Source: Chrysomallon squamiferum
Taxonomy: Eukaryota > Mollusca > Gastropoda > Neomphalida > Peltospiridae
Direction of reading: 5' to 3'
DNA length: 64,000 bases
NCBI GenBank assembly: GCA_012295275.1
Contig: CM022665.1
Location: forward strand, 45,931,595-45,995,594
The translations under genes and the position numbers were made by a program. Of this stretch, positions 1-12,912 are shown piece after piece. The notes beneath the pieces are model-generated. The model saw nothing but the letters and a program-made list of their open reading frames with translations, made no database searches and had not been told where the DNA came from. The first letter of the stretch is position 1, and each line of letters starts with the position of its first letter.

Positions 1-54
<54 letters not shown>
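1..54. repeat. (ATT)n microsatellite
   Basis: An uninterrupted ATT array lies at the window edge, so its true length is unknown. Confidence 0.95.
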
Positions 55-1545
55 TTTCTTCTGATATTCGTTGGAAACTGCATCTCCAAACTGGACAATA
101 AAACAAAATTAAAATCTCAGTTTGATAAATTAACATTAATAAATTAAAATAAAAGGTTATTAATCTGCATTCTAAATAAAGCAATACTGAAAAGAATAAA
201 AGATATTAACAATTTACAAGAGAAAAATATTAAGTCCTATCCAAGTTGTTGAAGATAAATGAATCTGCTTAGTTCTTGATCATTTTTCATTCATGTCATA
301 TTAAATAATTAAAATTTTAGAATGCTTGTAATAACCACATAGAACTTATTATGAAAGCATTAACAATGTCTGTTTTATTTTTACATGACCTAACGAGCTG
401 CATACATTTTGCATGAATTTCAATTAATTTTACATGAATTTGTTATATGACGTAATTGTGCATGAATTAAGAAATTTGACCTAATTTTGCATAAATTTGT
501 AATTTGACCTAATTTTACATGAATTTGTAACTAATATGACGTAATTTTGCATGAATTTGAAATTCGACCTAATTTTTTCAGAAATTTGTAATATTTTGCA
601 TGCATTTTTGGCTTTTTCCTAATTTCTGCATGTATTTTGGAATTTGGTGTCATCGGGCATTTTTTCATTGGGTTATTAAATTAATTAGAATAACAAAAAC
701 AACAAATTGTTGATGTTATTAAAACAACAGTTAATGATTAGTTGATTTTATTTTACAAATAAAGCATACTTTTTAAATTTTTGTTATCCCACTGGTGAAT
801 GTAAATTTTAAAAATATTTTCCAAAAGAAATTTTTAAAATCTTACGTTTTCTCAAAATGGCAATGTTTTTTTTTTTTTTTTTTTTTTCCTTTACATTATG
901 CAAAAATGGATCATTTAAAATGTAGATAAAACAAATGTCAAAACGAATGCCAAAGATATGTTTGAATGCAATTACAAAACAAGCACGTGCATGAAATTAA
1001 TTGTATGATTGTTTCTTTGATTAGTTATCATTAATTTTAAGTCGGTGGCTATTTGACCGGATTCAGTAAAATAATCTTGGGACTGTATAACCCGTATGAA
1101 TACAAATAGTCTGTTAATGCATACAGACTTATTAGATTTAAAATTTATTTATTTATTTTCTATGCCTGCGTTTACAAGAATTCCTGGTCATCTGACATTC
1201 ATTTTGTTTTCCGAGTTGCGACGTTTTTCGAATTGTTTTTGAGTTTTCTGAACGTAACAGCTTATTTTTACATGGCGTCATAACTTGTGTAGATTCGCAA
1301 TTTTCCTTCCCTAGAATGAAAAAAGCTAATAATAACTGCCGTTTAGTTTCCATCTGTAATTAATAACTTTTATTTCATAAATACTACTATTAACCGGCGA
1401 AGGAGAACGGTAGCATTATGGGATGGATAACATAAAATGATGATGTCAATGAAAACAAGTAATTGTATTTTTAATACAAGTCTCGAGCAAATTTTTTCTG
1501 ACCAGGTTTTGAATTGTACGAATTAACGAAATTTCGACTTAAAGA

Positions 1546-1577
<32 letters not shown>

Positions 1578-2112
1578 AAGTCCAGTCAAATATCCACTTC
1601 GTAACCTAAAAATTAGTTAGATATCACATCCTTTCATAAGATATGTACTGATTTTTTATTTTTTATTTTTTTAAATAAAGTACAGATAAATTGTTTAAAA
1701 TATATCGAATAACTTATACTATATTTCTTAATTAAATATAATCTGCTTTATTTGTAAACATTCTTTTCAACGTATTTTGTTTCAAATTTTATTTATTTAT
1801 TTTTAAAAATAAATATTTATTATTTATTCAGTTTTATTTCGTTGCTTTAGTGTTCAGTAAATTTTCTAAATGTTATTTCATTTTAGTTTAATACTTGTCT
1901 TTTCGTTTTTTAAACAATTATATATTCCATTCTTTTTTAAGTTGTTTTGATTTACTATGTTGCTTTTAGTGTTCGTATACTTTTAAAATTTCTTTTAAAA
2001 ATAAACAAATTACAGTTCTAAATTTATTATGTTCGTGGAAAGAGTTATCGTTACTGTATTCATCTGTTTACGAACGAAAGCCACGTAGTCATTGTTTCCC
2101 TGTTTATTGCAG
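55..2112. other. Gene-free AT-rich stretch (probable intron)
   Basis: I see no convincing exon here. It holds homopolymers near 867-887 (T) and 1544-1562 (A) and the degenerate minisatellite at 405-640. It lies directly upstream of an internal exon at 2113, so it is probably intron of that gene. Confidence 0.5.
405..640. repeat. Degenerate minisatellite, about 30-35 bp unit
   Basis: Five to seven diverged copies of a unit containing 'catgaatttg' and 'gacctaatttt' follow each other, with spacing varying around 30-35 bp. There is no sign of coding. Confidence 0.7.
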
Positions 2113-2373
2113 AAACGACGAACACTACGGAAAACTCTTGAAAAGCAACGTGAGCAACAACTACAGCTAAACTCTTTGAAACAGCAGCTGGCGGCTAACA
2201 GCACCACTTCTCCTGTTCTCAGACGTTCATCGATGTCTGAGGCGTCTGGCAGTCGCGTTTACGTCCCGGCCAACTTCACTCCGACTCACGCATGCGCAGA
2301 CAGCCACGAATCTGACGTGTGGGGTAGGCCACCGAAAAGCAACGATTTCAATATTATTTAGATATATGATTCG

Positions 2374-2404
<31 letters not shown>

Positions 2405-2531
2405 ATTTTATTTTATTTTATTTTATTTATTTGAAGTGGAATAAGGCTTGAATGTATCTACTACAATGCACGCGATGGTGAATAAGACGAAAATTGCCTC
2501 GGCCAAGTTGCTGGAGCAAATCAGAAAATAA
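2113..2531 (+). CDS. C-terminal two exons of an unrecognised coiled-coil protein
   Basis: Exon A (2113-2323) follows a 'tttattgcag' acceptor and is open in phase 0. It starts with a basic, Gln/Leu/Glu-rich heptad-like segment of about 30 residues (KRRTLRKTLEKQREQQ and on). A Ser-rich part follows with a possible basophilic kinase site (LRRSSMS). A donor after GTGTGGG joins in phase to an acceptor at 2444-2445. The last exon (2446-2531) then reads through LNVSTTM and ends ASAKLLEQIRK-stop. If the 122-nt intron is not removed, the frame instead stops at 2359-2361. The splice is favoured because the second exon is open, in phase and coding-like. The intron's pyrimidine tract is a TTTA/TTTTA microsatellite. 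Earlier exons lie upstream, outside or unseen. I do not recognise the family. Confidence 0.5.
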
Positions 2532-4021
2532 CGACCGAAACAGTCGAACATAATAATATCATTTTATATTTATGTTACTGTGTTCACAATAAGAACGTGT
2601 TGGTTTTTTTTTTTTTTTTTTTTTTTTTAGTAATTAGAGTACATTTAAAACATAAACTTATATAATGCTTTTTTATTTATTTATTTATTTATACATACCT
2701 ATAGTTATAGCTATTTGGTAGCAATGCAAATTCAAATCAGTGTTGTTATCAGTAATTACTTGGGCATTTTGCTTTTAAAATTTCTCGTAATCCTGCGCAG
2801 AAACTGGATGATCTCTTTTGACAGTTGTAGTTGTTGTTGCTTTGATTTCGTTGTAAGGTCACCAAACCTAGAGAGGGTTTTGAATCTCAAGATAACAAGG
2901 AGTACGTTTCATTTATTCATTTATGTCTTTCGTATTTTAATAACAGCTATTCCTTACCCAGTTTTAACTTATTTTACGTTGAGTATAAAATATTTAAGAG
3001 ACTGCTGATTCCATGGTCGATGTTTTAAGAGTTTAAAAATTTTCCTTTTATTTCCTTTTATTCTATTTTATTCCCTATCTATATTTTCAGATTTATCCAA
3101 TTTTTTTGTTTTGTTTTGTTGGTTTTTACTTTACACCAGCTGTTGGTACTAGTTTGTTGGAAGATATGCATATTGAATTTTAATATTTTATTGTTATTGT
3201 TGTTGTTTTGTTATGTGAGGTTTTGTTTTTTATTATTATTGTTCGTTGTTTGTTTGTTGTTTCACCGCTATGTTTCAGGTATGTCAGTGTTTGTTAATAC
3301 CAGTTTCTCTGAAAATCCTGTCTATTGTAAATATACCAATTCGTTCTCTAATATTTTTTCCTTTTTAATCGATATTGCTGTTTCGAACTTATATACACTC
3401 TTAACTTACTTTTATCATAAAGAGATTATATGTTATCTTTGTTACGTTTATTTTGAGCTCAGTGTAATTTTTGTTACTCAAAGAATATTTCCTTATTTGT
3501 ACATTTGAATTTTATCCTGCTTTGTTTGAAGCGTTATGAAGACTTCACAAGTTTTCGCTGAGTGGTGGATTATTTACATTAATACTTTTTTTATTACTCA
3601 ATTTTTACATTTAATTATGGTCTTCATGAATTATTAGAAGTAGAAATTAAAAAAAAAAAAAAATACTGTTGATATTTTACGTTTGCGCTTCCATTCATTT
3701 GTACTTACTAAGTTACGTAGGTTTTTGCTGCTTTTTTATATCCATTTTGTGCTTCAGACTAATCGTTTCTTTATTTTTTATTATTATTATTATTTTCTTA
3801 ACCTATGACATATATATGTATGTATTTTATACAGTGAAGATTAATACTGTATGTGTGGGTTGCCTGGTAATTTTAATGATAATGGTACTTTGTTACTTAC
3901 TTTTAAATGACGTAATTCATGACGTAATACATGACGTTAATGTTCAGCTGTGTTAGGAGGAGCGAATCATATAATTGCAACACAATTTTTATTTTTTATT
4001 CATTCATTCATTCATTATTAA

Positions 4022-4067
<46 letters not shown>

Positions 4068-4379
4068 ATTATTATTATTATTTTATTTTATATAACTTTT
4101 TGAAAAATATTTTCTTTTAAACGTATTTCTTAATGGATAGTTTTTGTAAATATCCGTCTGCTAGAGCTATTTGCATTTATATCTTGGATATGAAGTCATG
4201 AAAACCCCCAAAAGCGAAAAAAATGGCCGCGCCCATAATCATTCAGAGTTTTTCTAATATTAGTAATTATTACTAACATATAATTCTCTTATGTTTTATA
4301 ACGATCATCAACTCTGTTTTGGAATACAGTTTTACGTTTGTGAAAAGTATTCTTTAGAACCTGTCATATTTTAATGAAG

Positions 4380-4450
<71 letters not shown>

Positions 4451-5188
4451 CATCATCATTATTATTATCATTATTATTATTTTTATTGTTAGTGTGTTGT
4501 TTATGCATATTTAACGCGATCTCTCATGTGCAATTTTTTAAAAGCATAATAACTCAAATATAAATGAGATTTTGATATTATATTGTATTTTGATATTGTT
4601 GTTTGTTCCGCTATATAAATATATCTGGTTGCTTGGGTTTTCATCGTTATTCCATACGTAGTTTATTACATACCTTTAGTCTGATATATCTTAAATATAT
4701 CACACATTGTGACGTTTATAAAAATAAACCACGATAGAGAGTACATCACGTGACATTTATTGCTTAACATTTATTGCCAAAGACAAGAGTTATAACTATA
4801 CATCCAAAGAATTTATAAGTAGTTTTTTTTTTTTTTTTTTTGTAAATCATGATAGTGCTTCCATTGTCATTTTAGATACAGTAATTTCGTATAATGAAGT
4901 CTCTGGAAATTCTTTACAGAAAATAGATCTGTCAGGCATGTGGATTTTTTTAAAATGTGTTTTATTTTGCTGTGAGATAACGTCCCATGTTGTTTAAACT
5001 GTTTTATGCTCTGACAGTGAATAGTTTTTTTTTATCTCACGTTACGTAATACGTGTTCTGTTTCGTGTTAACCGTTTACATCAGTGTTTGTTTTATCCAA
5101 AAAATTTAATAAAATCTGAAGTCTACGTGTACAGTTTTGTCATTTATTCATTCATCTAGTTAGTTAGTTATTACTGTTTTGTTGTGAA

Positions 5189-5261
<73 letters not shown>

Positions 5262-5396
5262 ATCTATATATCCCTGTGTTATGTATATGTATATATATAT
5301 ACGTATGTTTTTATGTACATATGTGTGTGTGTGTCTGTGTGTGTATATATGTATTTATTTATGCGTGTGCGTGTGTATTTGTGTGTGTGTATTATG

Positions 5397-5434
<38 letters not shown>

Positions 5435-5499
5435 TACCACACACATACGTACATGTAAGCTGTGACCTTATGAGTACACACGAAAACAAAACGTACTAG
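2532..5499. other. Gene-free repeat-rich interval
   Basis: I see no supported exon. The open frames here are low-complexity Phe/Leu/Tyr translations of T-rich DNA. It holds poly-T (2607-2628), ATT arrays (4018-4066, 4381-4450), a long CT array (5191-5251), and GT and CA tracts (5323-5430). Confidence 0.6.
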
Positions 5500-5539
5500 T
5501 GACATCACGAGTATCTCTTACACGATTCACCCGCTCAGA

Positions 5540-6363
5540 TCACATACAGGAAAACATGTCTTCTCGTCGTCTCAGACAGGGCATGCTGCAGTGGTTCGAC
5601 TCTGTTTCTAGTTCTGACACGGACTTGGACTGTTCCAGTCTCGGCACCGAGGTCGATCCTCTGCTCTGTTTTGAGGACTTCAGCTTGAGGTTCACCAGAA
5701 ACACCTCCTCGAAGATCTCGATAACCGTTTCCATCGTCTCCAAGACGGATACCTCATAAAAGGCGTGGCAGCCCATCCCTGCCGCGGCCCTGCGTCCTTC
5801 TGTTTCCGAGACCATCCTGTCCCACACTCTGTCGCTCTGGTTGCCCACCAGAAACACGGGCACGCCGTTGCCGTGGTTGCCGCCGAGGTAGCTGGTGTTC
5901 TTCGTGTTGATGGTGAACTTGATTCTGTGGCACTCGATGAAACTGCACCGGTCGCTCACTGAGTAGAGAAGAATGAAAGCGTCCGCCCACTTGATCGTTT
6001 CTGCCAGATGATCCTTCGTGTTCTGCACGTACAATAAATAAATATACGTTAAATAGGGATTACGTAATTGTCAGTAATATATATGTATCCTTCGTGTTCT
6101 ACACGTACAATAAAATATATATATATATATAAATATATACGTTAAATAGGGATACGGAATTGTCGGTAATATATATGTATCCAAATATTTATATATAAAT
6201 AAGAATTAATAAACCTGACTGATTTATTTCGTTTAATCATTTAATTTTTTTTTTTTTTTTTTTTTTTTTTTTGAGTACCATATATATATATATATTACCG
6301 ACATTTACGTAATCCCTATATATATTTTTTTTTCCTGCAGTTATATCTATCTATCTATCTATA

Positions 6364-6410
<47 letters not shown>

Positions 6411-6635
6411 AAATAAGCCATATATAGCTACGAAGCTAAATGATACTCAGAAAAAAAAAATTAATTGACTAAACGAAATAAATAAGTCAGGTTTATTAAT
6501 TCTTAAAAAGATGTTGTTGAACTATGAAATACAAAATTGCAGAGATTAAACTTTTACTGGAAGCGTGGAACAATTCTGCCGAACTAAGAGATGTAAGACC
6601 ATTAGTAGACGTAAAAGCTATTCCATAGCTCTGAA

Positions 6636-6733
<98 letters not shown>

Positions 6734-7114
6734 TTTCTGGTGCTGTCCAGTTTAAAAAACATTAATTTTTTTTATTGTTTTTACTTACTGGGCCTGCTGT
6801 GTCCAACACTGCAAACTCAACCACAGTGTCTCTGATTACTCGCTTGCAGTGGTATATCTGTTCTGAAAACATCCAAACGTTTGTGTTACCTGCTGCGGTA
6901 TTACAGTTAACTTCAATAGGAATGTACATACACAAATATTTATACAGATGTTTAACTCAGTACATTCACACATACATAAACATATATGTACAGACATACT
7001 TATATATATATATATATATATATATCTATATATATATATATACACATTCATACATAGTTTCTTTTTGATAGACAGACACTCACGACAGACAGACAGACAG
7101 ACACACACACATAC

Positions 7115-7201
<87 letters not shown>

Positions 7202-8236
7202 CGACACACATACATACATACATGCAAATGTACATACATACACACACTTACAAATATATATATATATACACACACATAACACACTTACATACCTATACAT
7301 ACATTCATATATCATTATACACATACCACCACACACACACATACCCCACACGTACACACATACGTAAATACTTGAAATACATAATATGTATTTCACATTT
7401 CAAAACTATAGACGGCTATCAACATTCTAGAATTAAATGAGCAATTACGTAATGCTCTGACGTCAGCACGTACCTAACGTTGGGTCGTAATCACCAATAA
7501 AACGTCTTGTCAAGAAGCGAACCGCGAACGCTGAAAAACAACGAAGATGTATGCATAACACGTGAATAGCCACTAATAACAAAATTGTCATTAACAGCTC
7601 CTAGACTCTCTAGGACATACGAGGGAAACAAAGCCTCAGTTAGTTTTATTAAACAATAACGAAATTAACATAGTTTCAGAGTAAAACTTATTACAGTCTG
7701 TTGTTACACTGGCGAATGGGTCATCACTGTATGCTTTAAAATAAGTGAGACACAAAAATGCTGTCATTACTTTACGTGAAAAAGTGGGGACTGTCGTTTC
7801 ATGGCACCACAAGAGAGTGAAAAGTGTAACATTGTAGTGATACTTTATTATTAGCAAAAGCTAGGCGCCAGTTATAAACATAATTTACCCTGGAAAGTCA
7901 AAATATTTTTTTTTCTTATCTTGTTCGAACCATCACATAAATTTTTATTAAACACATGAATATTATAATCTGAACGTCAGTTGTAAATTATTCTTTATTC
8001 TTTTTTTTTTTTTTTTTTTTTTTTTGAGTTTTATTTTCTTATATTTACATACCTGTTTTACCAACTCCATCCTGTCCAAGAATTGCCACTCTAAACGTCT
8101 TCGTTTTCGCTTTGTTCCCAGTTATTTTCCTCAGAAACTTAGTCGGGGTATTCGGCGAATCCAGCACGGGAACAGTGGTCCACACTTTCGTATTTTCCTC
8201 CCTTATCGCTCGCGAACCGTTCTCTAGCTCAGACAT
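5540..8236 (-). CDS. RERG/RASL-like small GTPase, gene 1 (265 aa, 4 exons)
   Basis: Small Ras-superfamily GTPase, closest by eye to the RERG/RASL11/RASL12 group. Exons in coding order: 8053-8236, 7474-7530, 6789-6862, 5540-6022. All introns are GT-AG, with junction phases 1, 1 and 0, giving 798 nt. Motifs: P-loop GQDGVGKT (residues 54-61); switch I DYDPTL with the Mg-binding Thr at 79; DTAG (101-104) followed by Pro where Ras has the catalytic Gln; NQSD (166-169) instead of NKxD; EVSV at the G5 position. An N-terminal extension of about 45 residues precedes the core. The C-terminal tail is Ser-rich and ends FSCM without a CAAX box, as in RERG, so membrane anchoring by prenylation is unlikely. 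Start: first ATG of an open exon with P-loop in frame. Gene 2 at 10.6-15.5 kb is a tandem paralogue with identical intron positions. Nucleotide binding looks possible; GTP hydrolysis is doubtful. Confidence 0.85.
6012..6182. repeat. Tandem duplication across the 3' splice site of GTPase-1 exon 4
   Basis: The sequence around the acceptor (6012-6083) is repeated at about 6088-6182. The intronic copy reproduces, on the minus strand, a pyrimidine-rich stretch, 'tag' and the first 12 coding bases (AACACGAAGGAT) of exon 4. It thus forms a decoy acceptor about 76 nt upstream of the real one. TA-dinucleotide expansion separates the two copies. Confidence 0.8.
6201..6503. repeat. Inverted repeat (fold-back, arms about 53 bp) in GTPase-1 intron 3
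   Basis: The left arm (6201-6255) begins 'aagaattaataaacctgac'. The right arm (6451-6503) is its reverse complement with only a few mismatches. The interior has long T tracts, TA and CTAT runs, and an inverted partial copy (about 6283-6325) of the acceptor-flanking repeat at 6012-6182. The intron transcript could fold into a hairpin of about 300 nt. Confidence 0.8.
6639..6732. repeat. (GT)n microsatellite
   Basis: About 47 perfect GT units lie within intron 3 of GTPase gene 1, close to exon 3 (6789-6862). Confidence 0.95.
6960..7360. repeat. Compound microsatellite (CATA/TA/GACA/TA/GA/CATA)
   Basis: Successive blocks of ACATA, TA (7000-7043), GACA (7081-7101), ACAT and TA (7107-7159), GA (7159-7198) and ACATA units fill most of intron 2 of GTPase gene 1. 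Confidence 0.9.
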
Positions 8237-8484
8237 CTTAATAATTTTGTTACCAAGCGACGACGTTTTCGTTTAATAAAAACACCAGGTTTCGTGACCG
8301 CGCAGGACACAAGTAAAAAAAAAAAAAAAAAAAATCCTTTAGTATTTTCCTCCCACGTTAGCTGCGCACCATTTCCCTGGCTCGGACATATTATTAATTT
8401 TGTCAACTTGAGAGTGTCAGCAAACAAGCGATGGAGTTGTTAATTTAATAAACGACTGGCTTTGTGACCGCACTGTACACGAGT
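8191..8484. repeat. Duplicated start region of GTPase gene 1
   Basis: Copy A (8191-8314) contains the real start codon and the start of exon 1. Copy B (8343-8484) is a diverged upstream duplicate separated by a poly-A/T tract. Copy B keeps an ATG with 'MSE' but frame changes end it after about 16 codons. It therefore lies in the presumed 5' leader as an upstream ORF or relic. Confidence 0.75.
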
Positions 8485-10311
8485 TATCCATCATTTGAAA
8501 GTAGAAATGTCTTCGTTAAAGGTCAGTGCATATTGCAGACAGCAGTGAAAGGAGGTAGACAAGTCAACGCACAGGGGAAAAAAAGATTAATAAGTTTGTA
8601 ATTCAAGAACCGAAATGAGCTATGTAAAAGACTTGTGAGTTGTCTCAGTGTCAAGTTATGTCTAAGTTATATTAATTAATTGTTAAATATACGAAGTCAG
8701 TGTAATAAAGTTCAGCTCAGTCAGTGTCATAACTTGAGAACAGATGAGACGTGAGAACGATTCTCCTCTGCGGACTGTTTACCGTTCCAACTAGTGCCCT
8801 GTTATTTTATATATTATTATTTAATTATTATTATTATTATTATATATTATTATTTTTTTTATTTTTTAAACGCTGTTTTACTGTTTTTCTCTTTATACAA
8901 GAAATGACATACAAGAGAACAATAATATTTAGAAATCCATAGAGATGAGCGGAGTGCTCTCCTCTTACTGTTAATTTGCCAAATACACGTACGTGACAGC
9001 TAATAGCCGTGGTATTTAATAATCTAGATGTTATTAAACAGCTAATATAAAACAATCAAGTAAAACAAAGTCCATTGGAGAGGCATATAATAATCTAGAT
9101 GTTATTAAATAGCTAATATAAAACAGTCAAGTGAAACTGAGACCATTGGAGAGGCATATATTATTGCCGAACTATGAATCATTCCAGTAATTAGGATGAA
9201 ATAAAAGAGAAATTTTTTATTTTATTCTCTATTATTGTCTGTGTAATTTTAACTGTAAAGTCAAAAGGTTGCGTCTGATTTTCAGTATTAAACTCCTGTT
9301 TTATTTGTTTATTTTACTCATTTATTTATTTATTTATTTACTTATTTAATTGTTTGTTTGCTTGCTTGCTTGCTTGCTTGCTTGGTTGTTTACTTATTCA
9401 TTTGTTTATTTGTTTTCTTATTTATTTATTTGTTTGTTTGTTTACACCGATAACTTTTTAAAATGTTGGCTGCATGAAAATACAGAGAGAAAATGAGGAA
9501 ATATTTCAATCTAAGTTGAAGTTCTCAGCCATTTTTCAGTAATATTCTTCCATAGGTTTATCAGTCCTAAGTGTAGTAGTTACATAATAGAGAAGTACTG
9601 GGGGTTTTGTGTGTGTGTGTGTGTGTGTTTAAATATTTGTTGTTGTTGTTGTTGTTTTCGTTGTTTCGTCTTTGTTGATGTTGTTGTTTTTTTGTTATTT
9701 CTTATTTTTTTATTAAAAAGTTATTTCTGCTACGATTATATGATTACTGAAGATCTTGTGTGGGTGATGTGTGTGTGCGTGTATCCATTATGTTTTTTAT
9801 TATTATTATTATAATTTGTACTTCCTTTTTTTAACATAATGATCTCCTTCTGTCTGTCTCTCTACACTGAAACAAAAAGTTAATTTTGTATATTTACCAC
9901 AAAATGCTGTAGACATGACATATTTTTATTCAGTAAACCTTTATACAGACTTCAGAACAAGAAAAGGATACAAAATAAATAAAGAAATAAAGAAAGAAAT
10001 AATACAAAACGATATATTATGAAAAAAATAAATAAACAATTTAATAAACTGAAATGAAACTGAAATGATCAAAATGAGAATGCGCAAAATATGTACATTA
10101 AAGAAAAAGAAAAGGAAATGATGAAAATCGACGTAGTAATTGTATACAACAGTATTTATTGCAGTGAAAATATCAACTGGTTTAAAGTTATATCGGGAGG
10201 CCACCAAAAAAACCGAATGAACATTAACATCTTTTATCTCAAAAAAAGCAAAAAGAAAACACGTTTTGGAACTTTCAAAAATTGTAAATAAACAAACAAA
10301 CAAACAACAAA

Positions 10312-10350
<39 letters not shown>

Positions 10351-10560
10351 AACGATAGACTAATAAGTAACAGTCCACATTGCCAATAAAATACTTATTT
10401 CACTATTGCATGAAATATACAAAAATGTATCAACCTATAATGTTATAATCACCGTATTTACACGTCAGAAAACAATAAATAGCAGTATACACAAAACAGT
10501 GGAATGTATTACTCAGACCTGCACCAAAAATAATTTGCAACGTAATCACATCAGAATGAC
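8485..10560. other. Intergenic stretch between the two GTPase genes
   Basis: I see no supported coding exon. It holds the 71-bp tandem duplication at 9018-9159, TTTA/TTTG/TTGC runs (9300-9440), a short GT run (9607-9628) and an AATA array (10307-10350). Upstream control elements of GTPase gene 1 would lie at the low end. Confidence 0.5.
9018..9159. repeat. 71-bp direct tandem duplication (two copies)
   Basis: The unit starting 'aataatctagatgttatta' and ending 'ggagaggcatat' occurs twice head to tail with a few substitutions. Confidence 0.9.
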
Positions 10561-10576
10561 GTCACAGAATGACGCT

Positions 10577-12826
10577 TCAACCAATAGTCAACAAGGCGTG
10601 ACGTCTTGCAGACGACGGCGCGTCTCTCGTCGCCGACGACGTTTCCACGAGTTCGCGAGACACGCCCACGGGGGCGTTGTCTTCCCCGGGGGACGTGTCT
10701 CCGCTTTCGTCGTCAGTGGACAGCGACCTGGCGTAGCTGAACAAGTACCTCGACTTCTTCGACATTTTGTGGTAGAAGTACAGATCCTCGAGGACCGCCG
10801 TCGCGCTGTCCGCGCACTCTCGCACGGAGATCTCGTAGAAACTCGTGCAGCCGAGCTCTTCCGATCGGAGCTTTCCGGCCTTACGCGTGACCATTCGGTC
10901 CTGAGCTCGGTCGTTCTGGTTTCCGACGAGAAACACGGGCGCTCTGGTTGCCAAATCCCCGGATGTGAGACTGGACTTTCGGTGATGCTTGCTGTAGCAG
11001 TTGATGAGGAATTTGATTCTGGAACATTCGTTGAAGCTGCACTGATCTGCGACGGAGTACATCAGAATGTAGGCGTCCGCCCATTTTATATTTTCTTCAA
11101 GTCTGGTGTAACCTTCCTGTACAGATTATTTAAAAGAAGGAGAATTTTTGTATATAGATAAATAAATACGTGTTATCGACAACGATGTTAATATCAAAAT
11201 ATAAATATAAATTAAGTAAATAAATAAATAACCCGTCTTATTAAAATACCTGAGTTACGTATACCCAGAGGCGTCAAACATGAGGGAGGGAGTTAGCAAG
11301 GCAATACATGAAAATGCCAGTCAGTGGATGAATGTAAATAATTAAAATAACCTGTTATTTTTTATTATTATTTATTTTTATTTTTCTATTTTTATTTACA
11401 ATAATTATTTTTTATTATTATTATTATTATTAATTTTTTATCTTTTTTTTTCTTTATTATTATTATTATTAATTTTTGTGGGGAAAATGTTTATTTGTAT
11501 CTGGTGAACTAACTTGGCAAATAATAATGTGTACGTTTAAATAATAAACTCGTGAACATTCAATTAATGTATTATCGTATTTATTCTCTTCGTATGTTCA
11601 TATTACTGTTTTTGTTGTTGTTATTATTATTAGATTATTGTTGTGTTCTGCAATTGTTGTCTACGAACTGACGCCATTATAAACGGAAGAAGAATATGTT
11701 TTTCAAAAATGTTAATAAAAATGTTAACAAGTCGTAACCAAAAACGGACTGATACAAATTATTGTTGTTGTTGGGGTTTTTTTAGCAATATTTGTCTACG
11801 AGCTGACGTCACTAAAAAAAAAAAAAGAAGAACATGTTTTTTACAAGAGAGATATATGTATGTTAACAAGTCCTAGTCAAGCAAGGACTGATAAAAAGTT
11901 ACTGAAACTGTAAATTAAGAGTGTTCACCTTCTTAGCCGTGTCTAAAAGTTCAAATGTCACGTGATCTCCGTCCACGAGCTTGGAGCAGGAATAAACTTT
12001 CTCTGAAAGAAACAAAGACGTACTTACAGCAATGCTGACACGTTCACACTGCGTGCATTAATCACACTGACACACGAACAGACAGACATATGCCTTGAAT
12101 GAAGGAAAGAAGAAAAGAAAAGAAAGAAAGGACGGACGAACGAATACAAAATGAACGAATGTTGCTTTAGGCATTTCTCGTCATATTTATATATTAATAA
12201 TTATTGGCTGTCAAACATTTTATTGGCTTATTATTATTGTCAAATATATTTTTTATTTATTCATTTATTATATATTTTTTTTTTTCTTATTTTTATTTTG
12301 TGTTTTTTTTGTTTTTGTTTTGTTGTTATTTTTTCCCTACATCATAATGTATCTATTACTGTGGAACTGAAACCGCCATTCCATAATCTAATATTACCAG
12401 TTAGCACAAAGAAATAGTTTTACATACACCTTCTCATAAACAGTAATGGATATCTTACGATCATTTCATGCACTAGTCATGGAACAGTGGTTGGAACGGT
12501 AACTAACCCGATACGACCACCGAGGATGATTAATCACGTGACCGTACACGCTGCAGGCCAAAGTTCTACGACCGAGCTACTGTCCGCTGTTCTAGCGTTA
12601 AGAGACAAAAACTTTTGAAAGCAGCTGAATAAACTTTCTTTGAAGTAATCACGAGAAAGGACATCTAAAAGAATGCTAGCATACGACATCAATCACTGTA
12701 CGAACGTGCGTGCGTGCGTGCGTATTTCAGGCGGTCCACTGAACTTAAGACATGGTTTTGTGAAATATATTTACAGAAAACAATGTACGACTAGAGAGGA
12801 GAAAGAAGATGAAATGGTGATGTGAA

Positions 12827-12912
<86 letters not shown>

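Noticed and set aside
3116-3956. Long hydrophobic open frames that look like membrane proteins
   Set aside because: They are translations of T-rich DNA (Phe, Leu, Ile, Tyr) without splice context, conserved motifs or codon balance. The same applies to frames at 9941-10378, 16126-16473, 22370-22765 and 55827-56156.
6565-6765. Cys-Val repeat 'protein' on a GT array
   Set aside because: Pure microsatellite translation, open in several frames and on both strands. So are the Ser-Leu, Arg-Glu, His-Thr, Asn and Leu repeat frames elsewhere.
10406-11161. 251-aa open frame opposite GTPase-2 exon 4
   Set aside because: Antisense shadow of the conserved GTPase exon; no family resemblance. The same holds for frames opposite the ASB and CARD exons.
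12571-12590. tRNA gene suggested by a box A-like sequence
   Set aside because: No cloverleaf could be built. The downstream sequence follows the SINE body instead.
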